Positions 33,273-42,139 of a stretch of 64,000 nucleotides of DNA are shown piece after piece; the stretch's first letter is position 1; every line of letters begins with the position of its first letter. The stretch is from Mucilaginibacter auburnensis. Lineage in GTDB: Bacteria; Bacteroidota; Bacteroidia; Sphingobacteriales; Sphingobacteriaceae. Location: assembly GCF_002797815.1 (NCBI RefSeq), contig NZ_PGFJ01000002.1, positions 186,001-250,000 on the forward strand. Reading direction: 5' to 3'. A program made the position numbers and the translations under genes. The notes below the pieces were generated by a model. It was not told where the DNA came from. It worked only from the letters and a program-made list of their open reading frames with translations, and searched no databases.

Positions 33273-33917
33273 ATGAAAACTAAATTCACAACAATCATCG
33301 CAACTGTAGCATTATTATTAAGCACAAGCACCCTAACTTTTGCAGGTGTAAAAACAGACGACAACGGCGCTGCCGTTACCTCAACAGAATTAAAACAAGT
33401 TGGTAAAATAGATGCCATTGAGGCCAGTGGAAATGTTGACGTATACATTATGAACGGCGATAACGACGCGGTTAAAGTATACAGCGATTACTACGGCGAG
33501 AACGCGGTGGTACAAAACGAAGACGGTGTGTTGCGCATTGCATCATACGGCAACGACAAACTTATGGTATTGGTAACCGTTAGCGACCTGCACTCCATAA
33601 CAGCAAACGACGAAGCCTTTGTTAAAACCTACGGTGACGCGCTTTCAGCAAAATCATTATTGGTTGATCTGAATGATAAAGCGGTTGCGGTTTTAAAACT
33701 GGATGCCATTGCAGCCGGCATAACTGTTAACGGTGATGCCCGCGCTGATTTGTACGGAATGGTGGAGAACTATAGCCTGGCCCGCAGCGCAACCTCAACT
33801 GTTAACAAAGATCAATTGGAATCATATGCAAGCCGTGTTAAAACTTTAGCGCAACCTAAAGCTGCACGCACCCATGCTTTTGTTAACTTAGGTGCAAACG
33901 CAGCATTATTGAACTAA
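33273..33917 (+). CDS. Secreted GIN-domain (DUF2807-like) protein
   Basis: A 214-residue exported protein with signal peptide MKTKFTTIIATVALLLSTST and a right-handed beta-helix-like body. The start VGKIDAIEASGNVDVYIMNG is characteristic of the putative adhesin-head GIN/DUF2807 family, although the domain is shorter than usual and lacks the common C-terminal GSG repeat pattern. It is probably periplasmic or at the outer membrane. A bidirectional terminator separates it from the convergent superoxide dismutase gene. Confidence 0.75.
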   Translation: MKTKFTTIIATVALLLSTSTLTFAGVKTDDNGAAVTSTELKQVGKIDAIEASGNVDVYIMNGDNDAVKVYSDYYGENAVVQNEDGVLRIASYGNDKLMVLVTVSDLHSITANDEAFVKTYGDALSAKSLLVDLNDKAVAVLKLDAIAAGITVNGDARADLYGMVENYSLARSATSTVNKDQLESYASRVKTLAQPKAARTHAFVNLGANAALLN

Positions 33918-33934
33918 CATAAATAAAGCCTTAA

Positions 33935-33976
33935 TAAAAAAAGACCTTCGGCCGTTTAACCGAAGGTCTTTTTTGT
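33935..33976. terminator. Bidirectional terminator
   Basis: AAGACCTTCGG / CCGAAGGTCTT stem with an 8-base loop, an A run on the left and a T run on the right. It serves the two convergent genes on either side. Confidence 0.85.
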
Positions 33977-33993
33977 TTTTTATGAGGATTTAA

Positions 33994-34608
33994 TTACATT
34001 TTTTGAATTACACCGCAACCTATCCTGCTGCCCGAATTACCTGCCGGTTGAGATTTATAATCATCAACACCCGAGTGAACAATAATGCCACGATTAAGGA
34101 TGTTGGTTTTTTCAGGACCACCAATTGTCCAGCGGTCGGTTTCAACGGTAAAGGTAGCTTTGCCATCTTTATCCAGTTTAATGTTGCCAATATCACCTGA
34201 GTGGTATTTTCCCGAACCCCATTTACCGTGTTCTTCATTGGTTGGGTTCCAGTGGCCGTGAGCACCTTTGCCCTCATCGCTGCAATCGCCATGCTCGTGG
34301 AAGTGAACGGCAACGGTTGAATTAGCTTTTTTAGGTACTTCAAGGGTAAGCTGCAATTCTGTTTTGTTGCCTTTGCGGGTAAATTTAGCCATACCGGTTA
34401 CAACGGTATCCGCCTTGGTGCCGCTTATAGATGCGCTTGCAGCATTATACATGGCAGTATCAGCGGGCATGGTAGCCATAGCTGTATCAGACATGTTTGC
34501 CGAATCGGCACGTGCATCAACTTCTTCGGTTTTTTTACCCGCCGAATCGCAGGCTGCCATAGCTACAACCAGGCAAAAGCCCATAGCAGTTATAAAATGT
34601 TTTCTCAT
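33994..34608 (-). CDS. sodC: Cu/Zn superoxide dismutase lipoprotein
   Basis: 204 residues. The lipobox VAMAAC (Cys20) predicts an envelope-anchored lipoprotein. An Ala/Asp-rich linker (~25-60) precedes a SodC domain: metal ligands in HFHEHGDCSDEGKGAHGHWN and the Zn-loop HGKWGSGKYHSGDIGN, then RGIIVHSGVDDY and GSRIGCGVIQK with the disulfide Cys and the guiding Arg. It removes superoxide outside the cytoplasm. It is a single-gene unit, close to but not in the ohr operon. Confidence 0.9.
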   Translation of the reverse strand: MRKHFITAMGFCLVVAMAACDSAGKKTEEVDARADSANMSDTAMATMPADTAMYNAASASISGTKADTVVTGMAKFTRKGNKTELQLTLEVPKKANSTVAVHFHEHGDCSDEGKGAHGHWNPTNEEHGKWGSGKYHSGDIGNIKLDKDGKATFTVETDRWTIGGPEKTNILNRGIIVHSGVDDYKSQPAGNSGSRIGCGVIQKM

Positions 34609-34684
34609 GGTGTTTAGTGTTTTGTTTAAACACTAAATATCATTTTCCGCTTAATTGTTTGGCTGGTATTGATGTTAAGCCAAT

Positions 34685-34912
34685 TCAGGAAGTTAAGCCG
34701 GTATTGATATGATCCTGAATTTTTTGCAGCAGTTGGTTACATTCCTCATCAGCTAATGCAGCGCTGTTAATATGCGCCTTGCCATCATCATCAATGCTGA
34801 TCTCGGCCACGGTAACGTCGTTTTCCAGTATGGCGTAATGGCCAATATTGGGCACTACCTCAAACTCCCTGTTGCCTACTGTTGCTAAAAATCTTTCGTG
34901 TATACCTTCCAT
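34685..34912 (-). CDS. Small conserved-looking cytoplasmic protein, unknown
   Basis: A 75-residue acidic protein without signal peptide or membrane segment. Strand-rich first half (FLATVGNREFEVVPNIGHYA) and helical end (DEECNQLLQKIQDHI). I recognise no family. The even composition and a proper ATG favour a real gene. Either it has its own promoter or it is read with sodC, which begins 76 bases downstream. Confidence 0.55.
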   Translation of the reverse strand: MEGIHERFLATVGNREFEVVPNIGHYAILENDVTVAEISIDDDGKAHINSAALADEECNQLLQKIQDHINTGLTS

Positions 34913-35100
34913 AATAATGTAAGTTTTGGTTGATGATATAACAGGTGCGGTGGGGTTATGTTTGGAGATTTGGAGAAGTAGTGTTGAATCATATTTAAGA
35001 ATAAGGAAAAGCTATTTTAAGGGCTTAAAATGTTTATGTTAAAAATTTACTGATTAATAGGAATGCTTTTATTAACATTGTTTACCTAACGCTACACAAC

Positions 35101-38100
35101 ATGATCAATTTCAGAAATATAGAAATCTTAGAAAAGGACAACAACAAAAAAGGAGATCTATTCGGACGTCTTATGAACGACTTATTTCACTCCTTAGGAT
35201 ACGACGAACCTAGATTGAATATTCATAAGTCAGGACGTGAAATTGATTTACAAACATTTCATCGTGTAGAAAAAAAAATTGCCATTGCTGAATGTAAAGC
35301 GCACAAAGACAAAATTGGTGGTGATGATATAAATAAATTTATAGGAGTTCTTGACGCGGAAAAAAGAAGGTTTAAAAGGGACAAACATGTAAAAACGTTC
35401 ACTGTTTCAGGATACTTCGTGTCTCTATCTGGATTTAAAGAGACTGCAATTGAGCAAGAGAAAGAAATCAGTGACAATAGGGTATTACTAATAAAGCCAG
35501 AAAAAATAATAGAAGAATTAATTGCTGGAAGAATAATTGTCTCAATAGAGAAAGCAGTATCAGCTGTTTCGCATAATAATGAAACTTTATTATTAGCTAA
35601 TTATATAGATTTATTCGGGTATGACAAGGGATGGGTATGGGTCCTGTACTTTTCTAATTCGCAAGGTCAAAAAACTTCACATTTCGCATTCGTACACGCC
35701 GATGGGAAGCCATTAATATCTGAACTTGCATCAGAACTAATATCCATAGATGCAAAAACCAACAGTCTACTTAGAGATTTAATATTAATACCTGGCGATA
35801 GCGACTCTTCACAAATTACCCCATCTAAACAAGAAACAACTAAGAAATATTTCAAATATCTTGAGAATGAATGTGGCGAAATACAATTTGAGGGACTACC
35901 TACTGACAAAGAAGCTGGTGCAGTAAGAGTTCAACTAGAAAGTATTTTTGTACCATTACATTTTTCTCAAGTTCATAACCATGATGAAAATACACCATCT
36001 TCTGGTAGAATCTCAATCGGTAATATTCTTAGTATAAGTAGCAGATTAGCAATTTTAGCGAAACCTGGTGGAGGAAAGTCAACTCTTATAAAACGCATTG
36101 CCATTGCATACGCATTTCCTGATAGACGTGTCTTCATAAACGATTCTTTACCAGACAACGATTGGTTTCCTATTTTTATTAGATGCAGGGAATTAGGTGA
36201 AAAAGTAACACACAGCATAACCGATATTATCAACGGAATTCCAGTCAGAGCTGAAATAAGTGAATGTAAAAATCAATTTTCAAAAATAATATCCGATGTA
36301 CTACAAAAAGGAAATGCACTCTTACTCATTGATGGTTTAGATGAAATAGCTGAAGATAGAAATAGAGTGACCTTCGTTAATCAATTGAGAACCTTTATTG
36401 CAACCTATCCAAAGTTAAATATAATCGTTACATCAAGAGAGGCTGGTTTCAGGGCAGTTGCAGGAACATTAGAAACTTATTGTGAACAATTTAAAGTTTC
36501 GAACTTAAATGAACCTGAGATAGAAGCTTTAACTCTCAAATGGCATAAAGCAATAATTGATGATTCAGAAAACACCATTAAAGAAGCGATTAAGATATCT
36601 AATCTTATAATTAAAGATAATAGAATTAAGGTTCTTGCGGAAAATCCTCTTTTGTTAACCACATTGTTATTTGTAAAAAGATGGGCTGGTTATTTACCTA
36701 CTAAAAGGACGGTGTTATACCAAGAAATGATTAAACTCTTATTAGTAACATGGAATGTTGAAGGCCATGATCAACTCGATATTGAAGAAGCAGAGCCTCA
36801 ATTGTCCTTCGTTGCATTCTGGATGACGAAAAATGGCAAGCAGACAATAACGGAGGGAGAATTGAAAGATTGCTTAATCGAATGCAGAAGGCAAATGCCA
36901 GAAATTTTAGGTTACACTAAAATTAGTCCAACGGATTTTATAAAACGTGTAGAATCTAGAAGCAGCTTACTTATACTATCTGGCCACAAACGAAATGATG
37001 TTGGACAATTACTTCAAATTTATGAATTCCTACACCTTAGTTTTCAAGAGTATCTTACAGCAAAAGCAATTGTTAAGAGTTTTTTACCCTCTGAATATTC
37101 TTTTAAAAATAAAATCGAAATTATAGCGCCTAATCTTTCTAATGAAAATTGGAAGGAAGTAATTCCAATTACAGCAGTGTTGTTGGAAAGGGACGCAAAA
37201 AACTTAGTGGAGCTTCTTATAAACGAATCAAAGAAAATTGCGTTAAAAGAAGACACTACTAACACTGATAGATTAGTTGCTACTTTGCTTGGAAGCTGTA
37301 TTGCGAATGAAATACAAATTGGCCCAGAACTATTGGATAGTGCAATTGAATGGTACGCCAAAAACAATTACACTATCGGTGCTGGTCTTAACGAAACTAT
37401 ATTGAACTCCAAATTTGGACCAGCATTTAGAAGAAAAGTTACATCTAGCTTCTTTGGTGAATATGATGATCAATTTGTCTCTCCTTTAGGCTCACTTCTG
37501 TCAGAAATTTTCATGTCTGACTTTACTGGTGAAGTTAGTAAATTGTCTATTCAATTGAATAGCCTTTTAATAGAGCAAGAAAAGGTCGCCAACTGCACTG
37601 CTGTTTTAGGACTCATGGGATTTGCATGGGAAATTGCAACCGACCACCGTCCTTCAACACAAACAGATTTTCATCTAGACATTACCCTCAAAGCTACCTT
37701 GATTAACTTTTTAAAAACTAATGATAATCATTACATTTTCTCATGTTGTTGGACCATCGCATGGTTAGGAGACGCTAAATTAATCCCAGACGAATTTTGC
37801 CAAGAATTATTTGATGCAATTTTGCCGATTTGGATTGAGAGTACATATAAAAGCGTAAGTAGAAAAACAGCATGGGCATTAAATTATTTAATAATGCCAA
37901 ATTCTAAAATTGACTACTTGAAATCCTACCCGAGAATAAAAGAAATCGTTAACGAACGACTGTACTCTCCAAGAAATGAATTTGAAAATAATGTATGTCT
38001 TTGTTTAGGTGTATTATTGGGGATAAATTGGAGTAGAAAAGATGTGGCTAAAGCTCTCAAAGAATCAAAAAGACATCAAAGAAATGATTCCAGAACGATA

Positions 38101-38166
38101 AACAGATTTATTAAGTATTTAAAGTTAGATAAAGATATAAGTCAACAGGAACTTAAATTTGAATAG
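35101..38166 (+). CDS. NACHT NTPase with N-terminal Mrr/PD-(D/E)XK nuclease domain
   Basis: A 1021-residue protein built like a bacterial NACHT immune sensor. Residues ~15-150 are a restriction-type nuclease: Asp49 in SGREIDL, then Glu64 and Lys66 in IAECKAHKDKIG. A linker with EGLPTDKEAGAVRVQLE leads to the NACHT core: Walker A LAKPGGGKSTLI (319-330), Walker B ALLLIDGLDEIAED (406-419) and sensor IIVTSREAGFR. A winged-helix segment contains YEFLHLSFQEYLTAKAI (~640), followed by a helical repeat region to the end. Known bNACHT proteins sense phage and trigger an N-terminal effector, so DNA cleavage on activation is likely. It is a lone gene, clearly more AT-rich than its neighbours, which suggests horizontal transfer. 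All key residues are intact. Confidence 0.8.
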   Translation: MINFRNIEILEKDNNKKGDLFGRLMNDLFHSLGYDEPRLNIHKSGREIDLQTFHRVEKKIAIAECKAHKDKIGGDDINKFIGVLDAEKRRFKRDKHVKTFTVSGYFVSLSGFKETAIEQEKEISDNRVLLIKPEKIIEELIAGRIIVSIEKAVSAVSHNNETLLLANYIDLFGYDKGWVWVLYFSNSQGQKTSHFAFVHADGKPLISELASELISIDAKTNSLLRDLILIPGDSDSSQITPSKQETTKKYFKYLENECGEIQFEGLPTDKEAGAVRVQLESIFVPLHFSQVHNHDENTPSSGRISIGNILSISSRLAILAKPGGGKSTLIKRIAIAYAFPDRRVFINDSLPDNDWFPIFIRCRELGEKVTHSITDIINGIPVRAEISECKNQFSKIISDVLQKGNALLLIDGLDEIAEDRNRVTFVNQLRTFIATYPKLNIIVTSREAGFRAVAGTLETYCEQFKVSNLNEPEIEALTLKWHKAIIDDSENTIKEAIKISNLIIKDNRIKVLAENPLLLTTLLFVKRWAGYLPTKRTVLYQEMIKLLLVTWNVEGHDQLDIEEAEPQLSFVAFWMTKNGKQTITEGELKDCLIECRRQMPEILGYTKISPTDFIKRVESRSSLLILSGHKRNDVGQLLQIYEFLHLSFQEYLTAKAIVKSFLPSEYSFKNKIEIIAPNLSNENWKEVIPITAVLLERDAKNLVELLINESKKIALKEDTTNTDRLVATLLGSCIANEIQIGPELLDSAIEWYAKNNYTIGAGLNETILNSKFGPAFRRKVTSSFFGEYDDQFVSPLGSLLSEIFMSDFTGEVSKLSIQLNSLLIEQEKVANCTAVLGLMGFAWEIATDHRPSTQTDFHLDITLKATLINFLKTNDNHYIFSCCWTIAWLGDAKLIPDEFCQELFDAILPIWIESTYKSVSRKTAWALNYLIMPNSKIDYLKSYPRIKEIVNERLYSPRNEFENNVCLCLGVLLGINWSRKDVAKALKESKRHQRNDSRTINRFIKYLKLDKDISQQELKFE

Positions 38167-38219
38167 CGAACCTTTCTCCCGTTGTTGGTTCCTCCTTAGT
38201 TATTATTATTACCCACCAA

Positions 38220-38816
38220 TCAATGCCCCTTCCCAAACAACTTCTCCCCCGCTCTAACCGCCACGGCTAATTGGTTTTCAGCCGGTGGTTTTGGGCAGGA
38301 GTACAGCGGCGAAAAAGCGCAGTAAGGGTTGTAAGCCTTGTTAAAATCGAGCGCAAGCGCACCGTTTTTAATTTCGCCCTCCCTTATATCAATATACCGG
38401 CCTCCTCCATAAGTGTCGCTCCCGTTGGTAGCATCTGTAAATGGTAAAAACAGGTAATCTTTGTATTCGGCTACGTTCATTAGTGATGTGCTGCGGTATA
38501 CCGTTAAAGTTTGAGAGGTGCCGTTCAATGTAAATTTCAATCGGGCGTAAGGCAGATATTCCTGCGCGGCGCCAATAAACGTAGGCATCATAAACGTTGC
38601 CGCATTGCTAACTAATTCAACTTTGGCGTTTACACGGTAAGTACTATCGGCATCATAAAAACGCAGGTATTGCAGGTCCTCCTTTTTTAAAGGTGAGTTT
38701 TTCTCGGTTAAAAAATCATTCTTATATTTCTCGCGGAAGGCATCAATTTGGGCTTTATGGCTTTGAGCCAGGCAGTTGAGTGATGCAAAAAGCAGTATTA
38801 AGGTTAGGTATCGCAT
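38220..38816 (-). CDS. DUF1684 family secreted protein
   Basis: 198 residues from the ATG at 38816, which puts a signal peptide (MRYLTLILLFASLNCLAQ) first. A longer frame to 38876 adds 20 non-signal residues and is less likely. The mature part has the DUF1684 pattern: FREKYKNDFLTEKNSPLK, LRFYDADSTYRV, LFLPFTDATNGSDTYGGGRY and the C-terminal LDFNKAYNPYCAFSPLYSCP with paired cysteines. Function is unknown. Confidence 0.85.
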   Translation of the reverse strand: MRYLTLILLFASLNCLAQSHKAQIDAFREKYKNDFLTEKNSPLKKEDLQYLRFYDADSTYRVNAKVELVSNAATFMMPTFIGAAQEYLPYARLKFTLNGTSQTLTVYRSTSLMNVAEYKDYLFLPFTDATNGSDTYGGGRYIDIREGEIKNGALALDFNKAYNPYCAFSPLYSCPKPPAENQLAVAVRAGEKLFGKGH

Positions 38817-38876
38817 AGTTTGGTTTGTTGGTACAATATAGGGGTTTATTTTTAAAATAGCCTTACCGGCATACAT

Positions 38877-39261
38877 AGCGGCCTACTTATCGCTTCTACA
38901 AGATCTTTCAGTCACGCCTTGCTCCCCGCCGCTTCGTTTCTTCACGATGACAACAAAAACTCAACACCCAACCTGTCTTTTCCAACTATGCATAGCGGAC
39001 TTTCGCTTTGAAAGGATCTCTCAGTCGCGCTACTGCACTGCCCAACCCGCCGCTTCTTCAAGATGATATATACAATTAAAATGTTATCCACCCTGTCATT
39101 TCGAACGAACGGACGGGCAAAGGCCTGTGTGTTGAGTGAGGAGAAATCTTTTCGGACTATGCATCGCAGACTGCCTCTCGCTTTGAAAAGATCTCTCAGT
39201 CGCGCTACTGCACTGCCAAACCCGCCGCTTCTTCGAGATGACACGGGTTATTAAGTTACTT
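38877..39261. repeat. Intergenic region of palindromic repeat copies
   Basis: No gene. Two ~85-base copies (38984-39068 and 39157-39243) share CTATGCAT.GC, GATCTCTCAGTCGCGCTACT and CCGCCGCTTCTTC.AGATGA. A weaker third copy is at 38884-38950. The last copy pairs with TGTCATTTCGAA at 39094-39105 through TTCGAGATGACA at 39232-39243. The result is a ~150-base palindromic unit of the kind scattered between genes in this group. Short frames inside are not genes. Confidence 0.7.
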
Positions 39262-40353
39262 CTACCCCTCCACTTCACTCACCCTTTTCACAATCCTGAA
39301 AACCGTTGCCTTTGGCATATTGGTTTCGGCGGCAATCTGGCCCAGGCTCATACCGCGGGCGTGCAGTTGGGCTATGTGGTTTTCGGTATGGCGGCGCTGC
39401 TGTTCCGTGTAGGGCGTCAGGTGCAGTGCCTCGGCCGCGTTTGCTTCAAATTCAAATTTTAAAAAGTTATAAGGTTTAACAATACGGCAAAGGCAAACAT
39501 TGCCGGCACCGTAAATTTCCTGACCGCTGCGCTGTTTGATCTGCTTTAAATAACGCAGTCCGGAGGTGGTTTGGCTCTCGCCAATGGCAAAGGCGCTATC
39601 GGCAAAGTTAATGAGCATTTTACTGCCCTGCAGATCATTACGGGTTACCGGCTTGGCGGGGTTGCGCTTGGGAGTATGCGCCAGCACCAGTATAGACAGA
39701 GCGTATTGCGTTTTAATATTTTGCAGGTTGCGCATTAGGCTAACCGCAGCCGCCGCGGCTTCGGTACCGGTACGCAAACAGGTAATGTTATCAATAATGA
39801 GGTTACGTGCACCGGTACTGATTATGGCGTTCTCAATGGCGTTGTTGATGTAGTCGGCATAAGTAGCAAACTTTTTAGCGCTGGTTGAATAAGGGTTAAG
39901 CACCACGCGGTAAAAATTATCATCAAAAGGATAAATGCCATAGGTGTTACTGCTGTAGCGCTTGCCAAACTGCTGCGCGCTCAGCTCGAAATCAAAATAC
40001 AACACCTTTTCGGGGGTGCTGCTGCCGCCAAACTCGGGCATGGGCTGGCCTTTGCTCAGGCTATCGCCTATCTGCACCGCCAGGATAGATTTGCCTACGT
40101 TGGTGTCGGCAAACAATATGCACAGCTCATGGCGGTACCAAAAGTCGCCAAACAGGGTATCCTGTTGTTGCTGGCGGCCCTCGTTAACCCATTCGGCAGC
40201 CTTGCGGATGATGAACGCGTCTTTACTGTCGGGCGGCGGTTCTAATAACCGGTCTAAAGTTTTCTCCTCCTTTTTTGTTAGTATACGATGATTCATGGAG
40301 CGGATGAGCTCAATTTCGAGCGGGCGCTCAAAAGTTGTTCGGGAATAATTCAT
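39262..40353 (-). CDS. RepA/AAA_25-like ATPase with C-terminal HTH
   Basis: 363 residues from the ATG at 40353. A RecA-fold ATPase: Walker A FADTNVGKSILAVQIG (~115-130), Walker B-like ARNLIIDNITCLRTG, and QGSKMLINFADSAFAIGES. The C terminus is a resolvase-like HTH (GMSLGQIAAETNMPKATVF). Relatives include hexameric helicases of plasmid or phage replication, and the type also occurs widely on Bacteroidetes chromosomes. No origin, partition or mobilisation gene is nearby, so its role is open. It is followed by the palindromic repeats. Confidence 0.65.
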   Translation of the reverse strand: MNYSRTTFERPLEIELIRSMNHRILTKKEEKTLDRLLEPPPDSKDAFIIRKAAEWVNEGRQQQQDTLFGDFWYRHELCILFADTNVGKSILAVQIGDSLSKGQPMPEFGGSSTPEKVLYFDFELSAQQFGKRYSSNTYGIYPFDDNFYRVVLNPYSTSAKKFATYADYINNAIENAIISTGARNLIIDNITCLRTGTEAAAAAVSLMRNLQNIKTQYALSILVLAHTPKRNPAKPVTRNDLQGSKMLINFADSAFAIGESQTTSGLRYLKQIKQRSGQEIYGAGNVCLCRIVKPYNFLKFEFEANAAEALHLTPYTEQQRRHTENHIAQLHARGMSLGQIAAETNMPKATVFRIVKRVSEVEG

Positions 40354-40713
40354 GGTGATAAGAAATTTATGCAAGGTACATACATAAATTGAGCGAGGTG
40401 GTGACACAAGTGTGTCACCAGCTGAATATCAGAAACTTGGAATGACATTTACAACTATCTATCACAATTCAATAAGCGGCCGAAAATTTAAAAGACATCG
40501 TTTCACCCGTTTCATTTTCGTTTCACTATTTTTCATTAAATTACTGAAAATAAAACGTTTATGAAAAATATCGTCTCACATCGTTTCACGCACGTAGTGA
40601 GACGATGAACCGATTGTAACAAAATTTGAAATACGGCAAACATCGTTACCTAAAAAGTGTTTACTTTACTGTACAAACGCTAAACAGAGCACAAACAACT
40701 ACTTGAACAACAA
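40354..40713. promoter_or_regulatory. Divergent intergenic region with GTTTCAC repeats and a hairpin
   Basis: 360 bases between two divergent genes. It contains several copies of CGTTTCA/GTTTCAC (40500-40590) and a 9-bp inverted repeat TCGTCTCAC (40571-40579) / GTGAGACGA (40597-40605). Repeated boxes suggest a binding site, perhaps for the HTH of the neighbouring ATPase or for the response regulator. No clear promoter box is seen. Confidence 0.4.
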
Positions 40714-42105
40714 ATGGCTAAGATTTTAATTATTGATGACGAGCGGGCCATCCGCAATACACTGCGCGAAATACTTGAATACGAAGACTATGAAGTAGAG
40801 GATGTTGACAACGGCATCGATGGCTTATCCATGATAAGCAAAAACAATTATGACCTTGTGCTCTGCGATATTAAAATGAACCGGATGGACGGCATGGAGG
40901 TGCTTACCGAGGGCCTCATTTTAAAACCCGATCTGCCATTCATCATGATATCAGGCCACGGCACGGTGGAAACCGCCGTTGAAGCCAGCAAGAAAGGGGC
41001 ATTCGACTTCATTTCCAAACCGCCTGACCTGAACCGCTTACTGATTACAGTTCGTAACGCTTTAGACCGCGGCAGCCTGATGGTTGAAACCAAGGTGCTG
41101 AAGCGCAAGGTGTCAAAGGTCAGACCTATTCTGGGTGAGTCGCAAGGCATTAGCAAGATCAAAGAAACCATTGACCGCGTTGCCCCTACCGATGCCCGCG
41201 TATTGATAACCGGCGCTAACGGCAGCGGTAAAGAGCTGGTTGCCCGCTGGCTGCACGAGAAATCAAACCGCGCCAATGGACCGATCATAGAAGTTAACTG
41301 CGCCGCCATACCATCCGAACTGATAGAGAGCGAGTTATTCGGGCATGAGAAAGGCTCATTTACCTCGGCCGTAAAACAGCGCATAGGTAAGTTTGAATCG
41401 GCCAGTGGTGGCACCTTGTTCCTGGATGAGATAGGCGACATGAGCCAATCAGCGCAGGCTAAGGTATTGCGCGCTCTTCAGGAAAGCAAAATAACGCGTG
41501 TAGGCGGCGAAAAAGAGATAGATGTAGACGTACGCGTAGTTGCTGCAACCAACAAGGACCTGCTAAAGGAGATTGAAGACGGCAACTTCCGTATGGACCT
41601 TTACCACCGCCTTAGCGTTATATTGATACATGTACCATCGCTTACCGAGCGTAAAGATGATATCCCGCTGCTTACGCAAAGCTTTTTGGAGGAGATATGC
41701 AGCGAGTATGGCATGCCGGTTAAGCGTGTGTCTGAAGGTGCTATGGAAGCTCTGAAAGCCTTGCCATGGACGGGCAATATCCGCGAGTTGCGTAATATGA
41801 TAGAGCGATTGATCATATTAAGCGATAAAGTGATCACCGAAGATGATGTGCGTTTGTTTGCTAACCCATCTGCCCCTGCCACTGCTGTAGCGGCAAGCCC
41901 AGGCACAGCAGCTCCGGCACCACAAACAGACTTTAACCAGTTTAAAAACTTCCAGGAGTACAAAGACCACGCTGAACGCGAGTATATCAAGTTCAAGCTG
42001 GAAAAGAATAACTGGAACGTATCAAAAACTGCTGATGATATAGACATACAGCGTAGTCACCTGTATAGCAAGATAGAAAAATATGGTTTAAAGCGGGGCG
42101 AGTAA
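40714..42105 (+). CDS. Sigma-54-type response regulator (NtrC family)
   Basis: 463 residues. Receiver domain 1-120 with phospho-acceptor Asp52 in VLCDIKM and Lys in SKPPDLNRLL. AAA+ domain ~145-380: Walker A GANGSGKE, Walker B GGTLFLDEIGDM and arginine finger region RMDLYHRLSVI. A Pro/Ala linker precedes the FIS-like HTH (NWNVSKTADDIDIQRSHLYS). The sigma-54 contact loop reads GSFTSA where GAFTGA is usual, so dependence on sigma-54 is uncertain. No kinase gene is adjacent, so its partner is elsewhere. Confidence 0.85.
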   Translation: MAKILIIDDERAIRNTLREILEYEDYEVEDVDNGIDGLSMISKNNYDLVLCDIKMNRMDGMEVLTEGLILKPDLPFIMISGHGTVETAVEASKKGAFDFISKPPDLNRLLITVRNALDRGSLMVETKVLKRKVSKVRPILGESQGISKIKETIDRVAPTDARVLITGANGSGKELVARWLHEKSNRANGPIIEVNCAAIPSELIESELFGHEKGSFTSAVKQRIGKFESASGGTLFLDEIGDMSQSAQAKVLRALQESKITRVGGEKEIDVDVRVVAATNKDLLKEIEDGNFRMDLYHRLSVILIHVPSLTERKDDIPLLTQSFLEEICSEYGMPVKRVSEGAMEALKALPWTGNIRELRNMIERLIILSDKVITEDDVRLFANPSAPATAVAASPGTAAPAPQTDFNQFKNFQEYKDHAEREYIKFKLEKNNWNVSKTADDIDIQRSHLYSKIEKYGLKRGE

Positions 42106-42128
42106 TGCTCCGCTTTAAATTAAACTAT

Positions 42129-42136
42129 TACCTTTG
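42129..42136 (+). promoter_or_regulatory. -7 box three bases before the MerR ATG
   Basis: TACCTTTG fits TAnnTTTG. The ATG at 42140 follows after three bases, so the mRNA would be leaderless. No clear -33 element is seen. Confidence 0.4.
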
Positions 42137-42139
42137 TGT

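Noticed and set aside
39063..39254. Short reading frames in the repeat region
   Set aside because: They fall entirely within palindromic repeat copies, on both strands, and have no protein-like features.
39262..40353. Integrated plasmid replication region
   Set aside because: The ATPase resembles RepA, but there are no partition, mobilisation or recombinase genes and no flanking duplications.
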